The position numbers and the translations under genes are program-made. This document shows, piece by piece, positions 17,614-26,945 of a DNA stretch of 64,000 nt. How positions within the stretch are numbered: the first letter of the stretch is position 1; each line of letters starts with the position of its first letter. Source of the stretch: Hyphomonas sp. (GTDB lineage Bacteria > Pseudomonadota > Alphaproteobacteria > Caulobacterales > Hyphomonadaceae); contig NZ_CP051230.1 of NCBI RefSeq assembly GCF_017792385.1, positions 3,720,001-3,784,000 of the forward strand, in the 5' to 3' direction. The notes under the pieces were generated by a model. The model searched no databases, was not told the origin of the DNA, and worked only from the letters and a program-made list of their open reading frames with translations.

Positions 17614-18368
17614 CCACGCCGCTCGTCACCCGTCAGGACCAGGACGGACTCGCCCTGCTGACACTCAACCGGCCGGACAAGCTGAATTCGCTGACTGTCG
17701 GCATGTTTCGCGACCTGCGCCGACACGTGCTGGACCTCCAGGCCGACGAGTCGATTGGGTGCGTCATTCTGAGAGGCGCCGGAAAATGTTTCTCTGCCGG
17801 GCATGACCTTGGCGATATCGCCGAAGGCGAGAGCGTCCCGTCGCCGGGCTGGCATTCCGAAACCCTTCGCCTGATGGAGCGGTTGCCCAAACCGGTGATC
17901 GCCGCCGTGCATGGCCATTGCTATACGGGCGCGCTGGAAGTCGCGCTTGCGGCAGACTTCATCATCGCCGCCGAAAGCGCCCGGTTCGGCGACACGCATG
18001 CCAAATGGGCGCTGACACCGATCTGGGGGATGAGCCAGCGCCTGCCGCGCCGCGTCGGTGTGGCAACGGCCAAGCGTCTGATGTTCACCGCCGACATGAT
18101 CGGCGCGGATGAGGCGTTTAGGATCGGCCTGGTCGAGCAGGTGGTCGCGGACGCAGACTTCGACGCGGCCTGCCAGCATCTCGCCCGCCGCATTCTTGAA
18201 AACTCGCCCTTTTCCCATGCCGCCAACAAGCGCCTGCTCGACGCCACCGATGCACGTGACATGGACAGCGGCCTGCAATGGGAGGTACTCAATTGTGAAG
18301 GCACCGGTCCGGACATGCAGGACCGGATCGCGGCCTTCACGAACAGGAGCAAGAAAGCGAAGACATGA
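17610..18368 (+). CDS. Enoyl-CoA hydratase/isomerase family protein
   Basis: Crotonase-fold enzyme of 252 residues. The oxyanion-hole stretches GAGKCFSAGHDLGDI and GHCYTGALEVALAADF are recognisable. It likely hydrates or isomerises a CoA-activated intermediate of the substrate that the P450s oxidise. Overlaps both neighbours by 4 bases (ATGA), which argues for tight coupling with the second P450 and the DUF2855 gene. Confidence 0.88.
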   Translation: MTTPLVTRQDQDGLALLTLNRPDKLNSLTVGMFRDLRRHVLDLQADESIGCVILRGAGKCFSAGHDLGDIAEGESVPSPGWHSETLRLMERLPKPVIAAVHGHCYTGALEVALAADFIIAAESARFGDTHAKWALTPIWGMSQRLPRRVGVATAKRLMFTADMIGADEAFRIGLVEQVVADADFDAACQHLARRILENSPFSHAANKRLLDATDARDMDSGLQWEVLNCEGTGPDMQDRIAAFTNRSKKAKT

Positions 18369-19435
18369 GTGATTTCCTGATCCGCCGGGACGATCTGCGC
18401 GCAACACGCTGGGCGCCGGCTGACCTGCCCACCCTGCCGGAAGGCGCCGTCCGTCTGAAAGTCGACAGGTTCGCCCTGACCGCCAACAATGTCACCTACG
18501 CCACGTTTGGCGAGGCGATGAAGTATTGGGATTTCTTCCCCACGGCCGATCCGGCCGACGGTCGTGTGCCAGTCTGGGGCTTTGCCGACGTCGTCGAGTC
18601 AAAGGCCGAACATGTGAAAACCGGCGACCGCTTTTATGGGTACCTGCCGATTTCCGAATATTTCGATGTCCAGCCGGTCAATGTCGGCAAGCATGGCTTC
18701 CTCGATGGCGCCGCGCATCGCCAGGGCCTCGCGCCGATCTACAACACCTATATCAACACAGAGGGCGACCCGTCCTATGATGCTGAACTGGAAGACCAGC
18801 AGATGCTGTTCCGGCCGCTGTTCACCACAGGCTGGATGATTGATGACTGCCTGATGGAGACGGGCGACCCGGTGCCGGAAACCGTGGTCATCTCGTCGGC
18901 CTCCTCCAAGACGGCCATGGCGCTGGCACATTGCCTGAAACTGCGCGGTGGTGTCGACACGGTGGCCCTGACCTCGCCCGGCAATGTCGGCTTCCTGAAG
19001 AAGACCGGCCTGTATGGCCGAATCCAGACCTATGACGAGGCTGATGAATTGCACGCGCGCGGGCTGACCGCCTTCGTCGATTTTCTGGGTCGGCCCACCC
19101 TGACATCGGATGTACACAACGCCCTGAAGGACCGGTTGATCCGCAGCCTCATCATCGGTGCAACCGATTGGGAAGGCGACCGCACGCCCGTGGCCCTGCC
19201 CGACCCCCAGCCCGAATTCTTCTTCGTGCCAACCTATGCAGCCGAACGGGCTGCCACGCTGGGAGGAGCGGAAATCAATCGCCGCCTCGGCGCCGCCCTG
19301 AAGAGTTTCTACACGGCCTCGAAATCCTTCGTGACACCGAAACATGCCAAGGGCGCCAGCGCCATCACGAAAGCATGGGACAAGACGGTCGACGCCAGGG
19401 TCAGCCCGTCGGAAGGCCTGATCCTGTCACTCTGA
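18365..19435 (+). CDS. DUF2855 family protein
   Basis: A 356-residue cytoplasmic protein that I recognise as DUF2855 from the N-terminal region RFALTANNVTYATFGE and the PVWGFADVVES and YGYLPISEY stretches. The fold seems related to medium-chain dehydrogenase/reductases but without the zinc ligands; the middle part (VVISSASSKTAMALAHCL) resembles a nucleotide-binding segment. Reaction unknown. It is the last gene of the operon, so it probably works on a CoA- or ketone-type intermediate of the same pathway. Confidence 0.8.
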   Translation: MSDFLIRRDDLRATRWAPADLPTLPEGAVRLKVDRFALTANNVTYATFGEAMKYWDFFPTADPADGRVPVWGFADVVESKAEHVKTGDRFYGYLPISEYFDVQPVNVGKHGFLDGAAHRQGLAPIYNTYINTEGDPSYDAELEDQQMLFRPLFTTGWMIDDCLMETGDPVPETVVISSASSKTAMALAHCLKLRGGVDTVALTSPGNVGFLKKTGLYGRIQTYDEADELHARGLTAFVDFLGRPTLTSDVHNALKDRLIRSLIIGATDWEGDRTPVALPDPQPEFFFVPTYAAERAATLGGAEINRRLGAALKSFYTASKSFVTPKHAKGASAITKAWDKTVDARVSPSEGLILSL

Positions 19436-19450
19436 CGGCATATGACAAAA

Positions 19451-19478
19451 GCCCCCGCTGCGGCCAAACAGCGGGGGC
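19451..19478 (-). terminator. Rho-independent terminator of the OmpA lipoprotein gene
   Basis: A perfect 10-base stem (19451-19460 with 19469-19478) encloses an 8-base loop. Read on the minus strand it is followed by TTTTGTC, so it ends minus-strand transcripts after the stop at 19500. It may also stop plus-strand transcription from the P450 operon, whose last stop is only 15 bases away. Confidence 0.8.
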
Positions 19479-19499
19479 AGGTCGCACACCTGAAGCGCT

Positions 19500-20396
19500 C
19501 TATTGGCGCTCCGAGACCTTGAACTCCATCCGCCGGTTCTTCGCCCAGGCATCGTAATTCTCCGCCCGGTCAATCGGACGGGATTCGCCATAACCCACCG
19601 GCGTCAGCGCTGACGCATCCACGCCGCGTTCGGTCATGTAGTCCCGCACGGCATCTGAACGCTGCTGCGAGATGACTTCATTATACTCGTTGGAGCCGCG
19701 GGAATCGGTATGGGCGCCGATCTCGATCGCATGGGAATCGCACAGCAGCGCCACGCCGGTCAGCGCATCCAGAAGCCGGTGGCTCGTCGCCGACACAATC
19801 GCCAGATTGCTCTGGAACAGGATCGACCGCTCCTGCATCGTCATGTCGAATGCAGTCTGACACCGGCGCAGGCTCGGTTCGCCATCGGCCAGTTGGGCCA
19901 GGGCCTCCCCGGCGCCGCGATCGCCGCCTTCAACGGAAATGCCATCCACCACCAGCGTGATGCCGGACGCATATTCCGGATTGTCCTCCAGCGCTGCCTG
20001 TCCTGCGGCAAACCCCTGTTCCTTGGCAGCCGGGTCCGGGGCCAGGCCGGTCAGCACGGCCACGGGTCCGTTCACATGCAGGCCCATCCAAGGATAGCCC
20101 GCATCGGGAAAGGTCCGCTCCAGAGCGCTCACCCAGGTCGTCGCAACCGGTTCGGGCTGGTCCGCAGCATCCATGTCCGGTTCCGGCTCAGGAGCGGGGG
20201 CGGGAACGGGGCGGCTGCTCGCCACCACAAAGGCGGTGCCGTCCCAGTAATACTGGCCCTCCGCCAGCGGCACACACTGAACCGATCCGGTCGCGGCGGC
20301 CTCGGCCGGCGCCTCTTCCTTTGTGCTGCCGCACGCCGCCATCCCCAGCAACGCCGCGCCCGCCATGCCAACTGCCAGCAAACGCTCAGGTCTCAT
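19500..20396 (-). CDS. OmpA-family lipoprotein with BON-like domains
   Basis: A 298-residue lipoprotein; the signal peptide ends in GMAAC with C22 as lipidation site. After a glutamate/proline-rich linker come one or two BON-like segments (for example GLHVNGPVAVLTGLAPD), then a C-terminal OmpA/MotB peptidoglycan-binding domain with IEIGAHTDSRGS and NRRMEFKV. It probably ties the outer membrane to the cell wall. The ATG at 20396 was chosen over an upstream start because it gives a clean lipoprotein signal. A larger membrane-anchored protein at 60601-61746 has the same BON/OmpA layout. Confidence 0.85.
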   Translation of the reverse strand: MRPERLLAVGMAGAALLGMAACGSTKEEAPAEAAATGSVQCVPLAEGQYYWDGTAFVVASSRPVPAPAPEPEPDMDAADQPEPVATTWVSALERTFPDAGYPWMGLHVNGPVAVLTGLAPDPAAKEQGFAAGQAALEDNPEYASGITLVVDGISVEGGDRGAGEALAQLADGEPSLRRCQTAFDMTMQERSILFQSNLAIVSATSHRLLDALTGVALLCDSHAIEIGAHTDSRGSNEYNEVISQQRSDAVRDYMTERGVDASALTPVGYGESRPIDRAENYDAWAKNRRMEFKVSERQ

Positions 20397-20512
20397 CCGG
20401 CCATCCCTCTCATTCGCGGCCCACCAGCCGCGCACTCAACCAATCCGCCAAGTCTCGGGCGAATGCCCCGGATTGTCAAAATGCTTCGCGGCAGAGGCGA
20501 AGTCCGCAGCCC

Positions 20513-21805
20513 CTACTGCGCCTGCTTGTAGACCGTCCCACCCTTCATCACGAAGTCGATATCGTGCAATTCACCGATATCTTTCAGCGGATCACCGGTC
20601 ACGGCAATGATATCGGCATGCTTTCCGGCCGTGATGGTGCCGATCATGTCGGCCATTTCCACATGTTCCGATGCGACCACTGTGGCCGTGCGGATGGCCT
20701 CTTCGGGCGTGTACCCGGCCTCAACCATCAGATCGAACTCGCCGGCATTGTCCCCATGCTTGGAAACGCCCGTATCGGTGCCGAAGGCCACGGTCACGCC
20801 GCCCTCGCGCGCCCGGCGCAGGGTTTCGATCATCATCGGTCCGATAATGGCGGCCTTTTCCCGGCTCGGGGCCGGCAGCCATGGCTCATCCACCCATCCG
20901 GTCACCGTCGCCCCCGCCAGAACGGTCGGCACAAGCACAGCGCCATGCTCCTTGAAAAGGGCCACGGTCTCTTCATCGGTATAGGTGCCGTGTTCGATGG
21001 AATCGATGCCCGCCTTCAACGCTGCCACGATACCGCCCTTGCCATGGGCGTGCGCGGTCACCTTGCGTCCCATGGAATGCGCCGTCTCGACAATTGCCGC
21101 CAGCTCATCATCCGTGAACTGTTGTTCCAGGCCCGCGCGCGTATTCGACAGCACGCCGCCTGTCGCGGTAATCTTGATGACGTCGGCCCCTTCCTTGATC
21201 TGCTGGCGCACGGCCCGGCGGCAATCATCCGCGCCATTGCAGATATTCTTTCCGGTGAACATGGCCATGACTTCGGGCGAATAGCCGTTGATGTCGCCAT
21301 GCCCGCCCGTCACGCTGATCGCCTGACCGGACGCCCGGATTCGCGGCCCCGGGACATTGCCCTTTGCAATGGCATCGCGCAGGCCGAAAATCGCATTGTT
21401 CGACGCGCCAACATCCTGAACCGTCGTGAAACCGGACAACAGCGTGACATAAGCGAAACCCGCACCGTCAAAGGCCGCATCCACATCCGTTTCCTCGAAG
21501 GCCGTGATCCGCTCATTCGGCCCATTCTCGCCGGTAATGTGCACATGGCTGTCGATCAGGCCGGGCAGCACATAGGCGTCTTTCAGGTCGATCAGCTCCG
21601 CCCCGCGCGGGGCGCGCTTATAGCCCGCCTCAACGGACACGATCTTGCCGTCCTCCACGGTGATGGTCTGACGCGTCAAATATCCCTCGCCCGGTTCCGC
21701 CAGCACATGCCCGGCATGAATCACCTTGGTCTCTGCCAGCGCGGGAGCGGCCATCAGCCCCGCCAGGGCTGCACCGGCAGCGAGTCTCGTCATCGTCTTT
21801 GTCAT
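20513..21805 (-). CDS. Exported metal-dependent amidohydrolase
   Basis: A 430-residue protein with a cleavable signal peptide (ending near PALAET) and an amidohydrolase barrel. Metal-binding motifs in order are DSHVHIT, the lysine in DVIKITATGG, TAHAHG, IEHGTY and FGTDTG. It resembles the imidazolonepropionase-like/Xaa-Pro dipeptidase branch of periplasmic amidohydrolases, which cleave amide or ester bonds of small substrates. It is 14 bases downstream of the alcohol dehydrogenase gene, so it belongs to the same operon and might release the pathway substrate from a conjugate. Confidence 0.88.
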   Translation of the reverse strand: MTKTMTRLAAGAALAGLMAAPALAETKVIHAGHVLAEPGEGYLTRQTITVEDGKIVSVEAGYKRAPRGAELIDLKDAYVLPGLIDSHVHITGENGPNERITAFEETDVDAAFDGAGFAYVTLLSGFTTVQDVGASNNAIFGLRDAIAKGNVPGPRIRASGQAISVTGGHGDINGYSPEVMAMFTGKNICNGADDCRRAVRQQIKEGADVIKITATGGVLSNTRAGLEQQFTDDELAAIVETAHSMGRKVTAHAHGKGGIVAALKAGIDSIEHGTYTDEETVALFKEHGAVLVPTVLAGATVTGWVDEPWLPAPSREKAAIIGPMMIETLRRAREGGVTVAFGTDTGVSKHGDNAGEFDLMVEAGYTPEEAIRTATVVASEHVEMADMIGTITAGKHADIIAVTGDPLKDIGELHDIDFVMKGGTVYKQAQ

Positions 21806-21819
21806 GGGATCGGTCTCCG

Positions 21820-22857
21820 TCAGGGTGTCAGGATCATCTTCATCGCGCCATTTTCGCGCGCGTCAAACATGCGATAGGCCTCCGCCCCTTCTGACAGGGG
21901 CATATGATGCGAAATCGTCGTCTCGGGGGTCAGCTTGCCTGCCTGAACCAGCGGAATCAATTCCGGCCAGTGCTCGGGCACAGAGCAGGTCCCCGTCCGG
22001 AAGGTCAGATTCTTGATGAAGGCCAGCGCCATCGGGAATTTGAAATCCATCGTCTGGTTCACGCCAATACAGGACACCGTGCCCGCCGCCTTGGCCAGTT
22101 TCAGGGACAGATGGATCGCCGGGTCCGCACCAACGCATTCCACCACGCTGTCGCACATGCGCCCCTTGGTCTGTTCCTGAATGATCGCTGCGGCCTCGCC
22201 CGCATCCAGCGCGGTTGCGCCAAGCGCCTCAGCCATGGCGCGCCGCTCCGGCACCAGGTCAACGGCATAGACTTTCGCCGCGCCCATCAGGTACGCGCCT
22301 TCCACCGCCATCAGGCCAATCGGGCCACAGCCCACTATGGCCACGGTCGCGCCGGGGTGGATGTCCGCGCCTTTCAGCCCGTGCCAGGCCGTCGGCAGAT
22401 TGTCCGTCAGCAGAACGGCCTGGTCATCACTGATACCGTCCGGTATGTGCGCCAGCCCGAAATCAGCCACCGGCACCATCGCATATTCGGCCTGAACACC
22501 CTGCAGGCCCGGCCCCAGACCATAGCAGCGGCCCGCATGGTTCGCGCACGCATTCATGTTGCCGGACATGCACGGCACGCAGCTGCCACATCCCACGGCG
22601 GCCGAGATCATCACCTTGTCGCCCGCCTTGAAGCGCGACACGCCGCTACCGGTCTCAACCACTTCGCCAACGGCTTCATGCCCGACGCAATAGCCGGTCT
22701 CCTCGCTGAAGCCATGCCCCTGATAGATGTGCAGATCCGATCCGCAGATGCCGCAAGCGGTCACTTTCACAATCGCGCTGCGCGTGTCTTCCGGTTTCAG
22801 CTCCGGCGCATCGCCATAGGCAATGTCGCGCGTCCCCTGATACAGCAATCCCTTCAT
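21820..22857 (-). CDS. Zinc-dependent alcohol dehydrogenase, MDR superfamily
   Basis: A 345-residue NAD(P)-dependent enzyme. The catalytic zinc site appears in CGICGSDLH and GHEAVGEV; the four cysteines of the structural zinc lie in CGSCVPCMSGNMNAC. The Rossmann motif is VGCGPIGLMAVEGA. Substrate unknown; by context an alcohol or aldehyde formed in the neighbouring P450 pathway. Gaps of 11 and 14 bases to its neighbours indicate one transcript. Confidence 0.9.
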   Translation of the reverse strand: MKGLLYQGTRDIAYGDAPELKPEDTRSAIVKVTACGICGSDLHIYQGHGFSEETGYCVGHEAVGEVVETGSGVSRFKAGDKVMISAAVGCGSCVPCMSGNMNACANHAGRCYGLGPGLQGVQAEYAMVPVADFGLAHIPDGISDDQAVLLTDNLPTAWHGLKGADIHPGATVAIVGCGPIGLMAVEGAYLMGAAKVYAVDLVPERRAMAEALGATALDAGEAAAIIQEQTKGRMCDSVVECVGADPAIHLSLKLAKAAGTVSCIGVNQTMDFKFPMALAFIKNLTFRTGTCSVPEHWPELIPLVQAGKLTPETTISHHMPLSEGAEAYRMFDARENGAMKMILTP

Positions 22858-22868
22858 GATGCGTCTCC

Positions 22869-23780
22869 TCAGGCCGGCAGGCGGTCGGCAGGATAATGCG
22901 GATAACTCGCTTTCATCACCCCGTGATTCAACAGCATCTCGGCCACCTGTTTCTCGCCCGCTGCATCAAGGAAGCGCGTGCGGATCCAGTAATTTTCCAC
23001 CCGGCGGCTTTCCGACAGCGCCACGACTTCACGGCGCAGCATATAGGTTTCTCCCACCAGGAGCGGTCCGTCGATCATGCGGATTTCCAGATCGGCGAAC
23101 AGTCCGATGGCCGGTTGCTTGACCGGAAACTTCGAATTCCGGTTGGAATAATTGCCCAGCACACTGACCATTTCCAGCGGCACGACCGGCTTGCCCCATT
23201 TCGACGCCGCTGCATCATGATAGATGTCCATCGGCTCGGTGATCACCTTCAGCTTGTCCGCCAGCGAGAAGGGATAGAGATTACCCATATGCTGGTCCGG
23301 CCCCATTGTGACCACTTCATCGGCCGCGCCCGTCATGCCGACATGCAGATCCGCCAGGATGACCAAATCCCCTGCCGGCCGCAGTTTCGCCATCCGCCCT
23401 TCCAGCAGGGTCTCGCCATGATCGGGCCCGATCGATGCGCTCGCCTCCAGCACCGGTGTGCCGTCCTCCTTGAACGCCCGGCACATCGTCCGTGTCGCGC
23501 CCGCCTCCGGACGGTCGACCTCGACCCGTACCTTCTCGCCTTCGAACACCATGTTCAGGAAGTGGCTGGAAAAACAGCCCCGCTCCAGCCAGGCATCTCC
23601 CCAGATTTCGACGAGATAAGGCACGAATTGCGAGAAATGCGTCGGCCCTTCAATCGGTCCGGCCTTGATGCCCAGGCGTTCGGCCTCGCTGTCATCATGC
23701 AGGCTCTTGTGCCCGTCATAGGACTGGTCCTGCAGCATCTGTGCGGGCGCGCGCAACGGCCCCTTGATCGTCTCTGTCAT
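22869..23780 (-). CDS. MaoC-like hot-dog domain protein
   Basis: A 303-residue cytoplasmic protein starting MTETIKG after a strong CGGAGGAAAC ribosome site. The segments GPIEGPTHFSQF and FLNMVFEGEKVRVEVD resemble MaoC/hot-dog dehydratases, which act on acyl-CoA or free-acid substrates. No clear catalytic Asp-His pair can be assigned by eye, so enzymatic activity is uncertain. It lies between a double hot-dog thioesterase and the alcohol dehydrogenase, as expected for CoA-dependent catabolism. Confidence 0.65.
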   Translation of the reverse strand: MTETIKGPLRAPAQMLQDQSYDGHKSLHDDSEAERLGIKAGPIEGPTHFSQFVPYLVEIWGDAWLERGCFSSHFLNMVFEGEKVRVEVDRPEAGATRTMCRAFKEDGTPVLEASASIGPDHGETLLEGRMAKLRPAGDLVILADLHVGMTGAADEVVTMGPDQHMGNLYPFSLADKLKVITEPMDIYHDAAASKWGKPVVPLEMVSVLGNYSNRNSKFPVKQPAIGLFADLEIRMIDGPLLVGETYMLRREVVALSESRRVENYWIRTRFLDAAGEKQVAEMLLNHGVMKASYPHYPADRLPA

Positions 23781-23804
23781 GTTTCCTCCGGTTTTCATCG
23801 TCTC

Positions 23805-24617
23805 TTATCTCGTGCCTGCGGGCAAGGTGTGCGGGCGTGCCATGAACCCGGTCTGGCTGGCCGTGGTCAGCAGGGTTCCGTTCTGGTCGAACTGATGCAG
23901 CGTTCCGTGCGCCACACCGGACGAAAAGCCCGACATGCGGGTGACATTCAGCACCCAGTCCGAGCCTGCCGGGGCATGCATGCGCACCGTATTGTCCAGG
24001 CTGCGGCCGCCGCGCGTCTTGGAATGCGCGCCCAGGAAGAAATCCGACATCAGCGCCAGCAAGGGCGCGTCCGGAATGCCGGCATCCCTCACCCGCACCC
24101 AGACATGCTCCTCGCCGGTTTCGTCATTCTGATACGCTTCGCGCCGTTCAATGCGTCCAGCCAGATTGTCGGGCCGGGCAAAGGGAATGTCGTGGCTCGG
24201 CGCGCACTCCATCGGTGCGGGCACGTCCGGCATCTGCGCAAACTGGTGACCTTCTGCCTCCGGAACGCCGCCCAACGCGGCCGCCATGTGCACAACCACG
24301 CGCGTCCCGGCCGTCAGGTCCGCCACCGCCTGCGTCGCGGACCGGCCTTCCGCCAGCCGTGTGACGGCAATGTCCAGGTCGGAGCCCAGCCCCGTGGCGC
24401 CCGCAAACTGCACGGTCGCCCAGAGAAGCGGCAATCCGGTTGCTGTCTCCAGCGCATGGATACAGGCCGCCATGGACACGCCGCCCATCAGGAACTGGCT
24501 CTCATAGGGGCCGACACACGCCGCCTGCGGCACCGTATAGGTGAACCTGTCCCGGTCCGTCGCCGATTGAGTGGGCACCCAGAATGCGCCCGGTGCGTGA
24601 TCGCCGTCAGCCATCAT
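23805..24617 (-). CDS. Acyl-CoA thioesterase family protein
   Basis: A 270-residue protein with the two-hot-dog layout of TesB-like thioesterases: an N-terminal half with QFLMGGVSMAACIHALE and QFAGATGLGSDL, and a C-terminal half with SLDNTVRMHAP and GVAHGTLHQFDQNGTLLTTASQTGF. It probably hydrolyses a CoA ester. The start overlaps the stop of the MFS gene by 11 bases. Confidence 0.75.
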   Translation of the reverse strand: MMADGDHAPGAFWVPTQSATDRDRFTYTVPQAACVGPYESQFLMGGVSMAACIHALETATGLPLLWATVQFAGATGLGSDLDIAVTRLAEGRSATQAVADLTAGTRVVVHMAAALGGVPEAEGHQFAQMPDVPAPMECAPSHDIPFARPDNLAGRIERREAYQNDETGEEHVWVRVRDAGIPDAPLLALMSDFFLGAHSKTRGGRSLDNTVRMHAPAGSDWVLNVTRMSGFSSGVAHGTLHQFDQNGTLLTTASQTGFMARPHTLPAGTR

Positions 24618-25860
24618 TGGTCTCCCTTTGCGTCGATCTCCGTTTCGGGTCCAGACGCGTTGCGATGATCGCCAGAACGAGCAGCGCGGCAGACATACCC
24701 AGCGCCATGCTGGCCGTGCCGGTCCAGCCCCAGATCTCGTAGACGCTCGTGCCCAGCCAGCTGCCCAGTCCGCCGCCGATGAACATGAGGATGATATAGG
24801 CCGTCATCAGGCGGGTGCGCACATCCGGCGGCTGGTTGAGAAAGGTCATCCGCCCCGTCACATCGATCAGCGGCCCCACGACATTCATCAGCATCAGCGG
24901 GACAAGCAGCGTCCAGACATTCTGGCCCGCAACGCCCAGCAGACAGACGCCGGTAAACTGCACCAGCGCAACGATCGCCCGCAATCTGCGGGGCCCGATC
25001 CGGTCCGCCCATCTGCCAAGGATGGGAGTCGTGAACATGTTGATCAGGCCCAGCGCCGCCAGATAGCCGACCACATCGGCGCCATAGCCCATTTCCGGAC
25101 TCGTCAGGTACAGGCCCAGACCCAGCCAGACAGCCAGGAAGATGCCGAAGGCCAGCCCCTGCATCATGCCGGACAGCACCACTTCGGGGTGCCGCCGCAC
25201 GACCGGGAACAGGGACAGGATCAGAGAGACATAGCCCTGGCGTTCGCCCGCGCCGCCGCGCGTCTGGCGTGCATCCATGATCCGGGGCAGCAACAGGGTC
25301 ACGGCCGCCATCAGCGCCGTGGCAACATAGTACACGCTGCGCCAGCCATAATGCTCGCCCAGCCAGCCGCCGCCCACGCGCGCGACGAGGATCCCGCTGA
25401 TCACGCCCGTCGTCAGCGTGGCCGTGGTATGCCCCAGCCGCGCCAGCGACACGCGTTTCGACGCATAGGCCGGCAGCAGATAGGGCGTGATGGTCGAGAA
25501 TCCGAGAAAGGTGGATCCCGCCACGAAGACCCGGAAATCGGTCGCAAACGCCATCATCGCCATGCCCAGGAACTGGCCTGCGGCAAACACCGTCGCCAGC
25601 GTCCGGTTGCTGAACCGGTCCCCCAGAGGCAGCAGCAGGAAGATGCCAAGGGCCAGCGCAATCTGGTTCAGCGCCGGGACAAGCCCGATCTCCGAGGCCG
25701 ATACGCCGAAATCATCCGCCACCAGCGCGATGATCGGGTGGATGTAGTAGGCATTTGCCGTCACCACCGCGCAGGCAAGCGTCAGCAGCCACAGATCGCG
25801 GCCGCTCAATGCTCGGTACTCGGCCTCGCTGCCCGGCGGGCCGGGCGGCGCAGAGCTCAC
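24607..25860 (-). CDS. Major facilitator superfamily transporter
   Basis: A 417-residue protein with about twelve membrane segments. The loop GDRFSNRT after the second segment is the MFS motif between helices 2 and 3, and GRWADRIGPRRLR is its counterpart in the second half. Substrate unknown; the gene context suggests import of the compound degraded by this operon or export of a product. It overlaps the phosphotransferase gene by 4 bases (ATGA) and the thioesterase gene by 11. Confidence 0.85.
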   Translation of the reverse strand: MSSAPPGPPGSEAEYRALSGRDLWLLTLACAVVTANAYYIHPIIALVADDFGVSASEIGLVPALNQIALALGIFLLLPLGDRFSNRTLATVFAAGQFLGMAMMAFATDFRVFVAGSTFLGFSTITPYLLPAYASKRVSLARLGHTTATLTTGVISGILVARVGGGWLGEHYGWRSVYYVATALMAAVTLLLPRIMDARQTRGGAGERQGYVSLILSLFPVVRRHPEVVLSGMMQGLAFGIFLAVWLGLGLYLTSPEMGYGADVVGYLAALGLINMFTTPILGRWADRIGPRRLRAIVALVQFTGVCLLGVAGQNVWTLLVPLMLMNVVGPLIDVTGRMTFLNQPPDVRTRLMTAYIILMFIGGGLGSWLGTSVYEIWGWTGTASMALGMSAALLVLAIIATRLDPKRRSTQRETNDG

Positions 25861-26945
25861 CCGGGCATCCCGGCTCGGCGCGCATATTCGGCGGCAAACT
25901 TCGCCAGCGGCACGACGCGCGCTGCATTCGATTCGGCATTCGCGCTGTTGGCCGTGCCATCACGCACCCGGCCGATAATGCCCTGCAGGATGCCCGCAAG
26001 ACGGAAGCCATTGTAGGCGAAGTAATAGTCGAGCTCCGGCAGGCCATCGCGGCCCGTATGCTTGCAATAGAGATCGACATATTCGTCCATCGTCGGAATG
26101 CCCCAGGCCTTGAGGTCGTCAATCGCCATGATCGATCCACGCGAGGAATCGCCCGGCGGCATCACCCAGTTCATCAAATGATAGGAGAAGTCCGCCAGCG
26201 GGTCGCCCAGCGTGCAGAGCTCCCAGTCCAGCACGGCGATCACGCGCGGCTCGGTCGGGTGCAGCACCATATTGTCCAGGCGATAGTCGCCGTGCACGAT
26301 GGTGGTCTTGTCGCCCGGCGGAATGTTGTTGGGCAGCCATTCGATCAGCTGTTCCATCTCCGGGATGTGCTGGGTCTCGGAGGCCTTGTACTGTTTCGTC
26401 CAGCGATGAATCTGGCGGGCCACATAGTCGCCCTCCTTGCCGAAGCCTTCGAGGCCCGCCGCGCGCCAGTCAACATTGTGCAGGTCCGCAAAGGTCTTCA
26501 CCTTCGCCTCATAGATCGCGCGGCGCTCGGCCGGCTCGTAATCCGGCAGCGTGCCATCCCACAGGATGCGGCCTTCCACCATGTCCATGACATAGAACAT
26601 CGTGCCGACCACACTCTCATCGGTGCACAGGCCATAGGGCCGCGCCACCGGATAGCCGAGCGGGTAGAGCGCGGAAATCACGCGATATTCCCGGTCGACC
26701 GCGTGGGCGCTGGGCAACAGCTTGCCGGGCGGCTTGCGGCGCATGACGTATTTCTTGTTCGGCGTCACCAGCTGATAGGTCGGGTTGGACTGGCCACCCT
26801 TGAACTGGCGCACTTCGAGCGGCCCCTGATAGCCTTCGACATTCGCTTCCATCCAGGCGGCGAGCTTTGCCTCATCGAACTTGTGAGTGTCCGCGACAGG
26901 CTTGGTGCCTGTGAACATTTCCGCAGCGGTTTCTCCCTCGGCCAT
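25857..26945 (-). CDS. Phosphotransferase family protein (aminoglycoside-phosphotransferase/ACAD10-like)
   Basis: A 362-residue kinase-fold protein. It has FKGGQSNPTY in the nucleotide loop, the catalytic loop HGDYRLDNMVLH and the metal motif DWELCTLGDPLAD. This subfamily is usually found near acyl-CoA dehydrogenases and lipid catabolism genes and is thought to phosphorylate hydroxylated acyl substrates, so a role on P450-hydroxylated intermediates is attractive. It is the first gene of the minus-strand operon that runs to about 19500. Confidence 0.88.
   Translation of the reverse strand: MAEGETAAEMFTGTKPVADTHKFDEAKLAAWMEANVEGYQGPLEVRQFKGGQSNPTYQLVTPNKKYVMRRKPPGKLLPSAHAVDREYRVISALYPLGYPVARPYGLCTDESVVGTMFYVMDMVEGRILWDGTLPDYEPAERRAIYEAKVKTFADLHNVDWRAAGLEGFGKEGDYVARQIHRWTKQYKASETQHIPEMEQLIEWLPNNIPPGDKTTIVHGDYRLDNMVLHPTEPRVIAVLDWELCTLGDPLADFSYHLMNWVMPPGDSSRGSIMAIDDLKAWGIPTMDEYVDLYCKHTGRDGLPELDYYFAYNGFRLAGILQGIIGRVRDGTANSANAESNAARVVPLAKFAAEYARRAGMPG

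Noticed and set aside
22896..24668. 590-codon plus-strand frame
   Set aside because: Antisense to the MaoC-like and thioesterase genes; histidine/arginine-rich composition is typical of GC-rich shadows.
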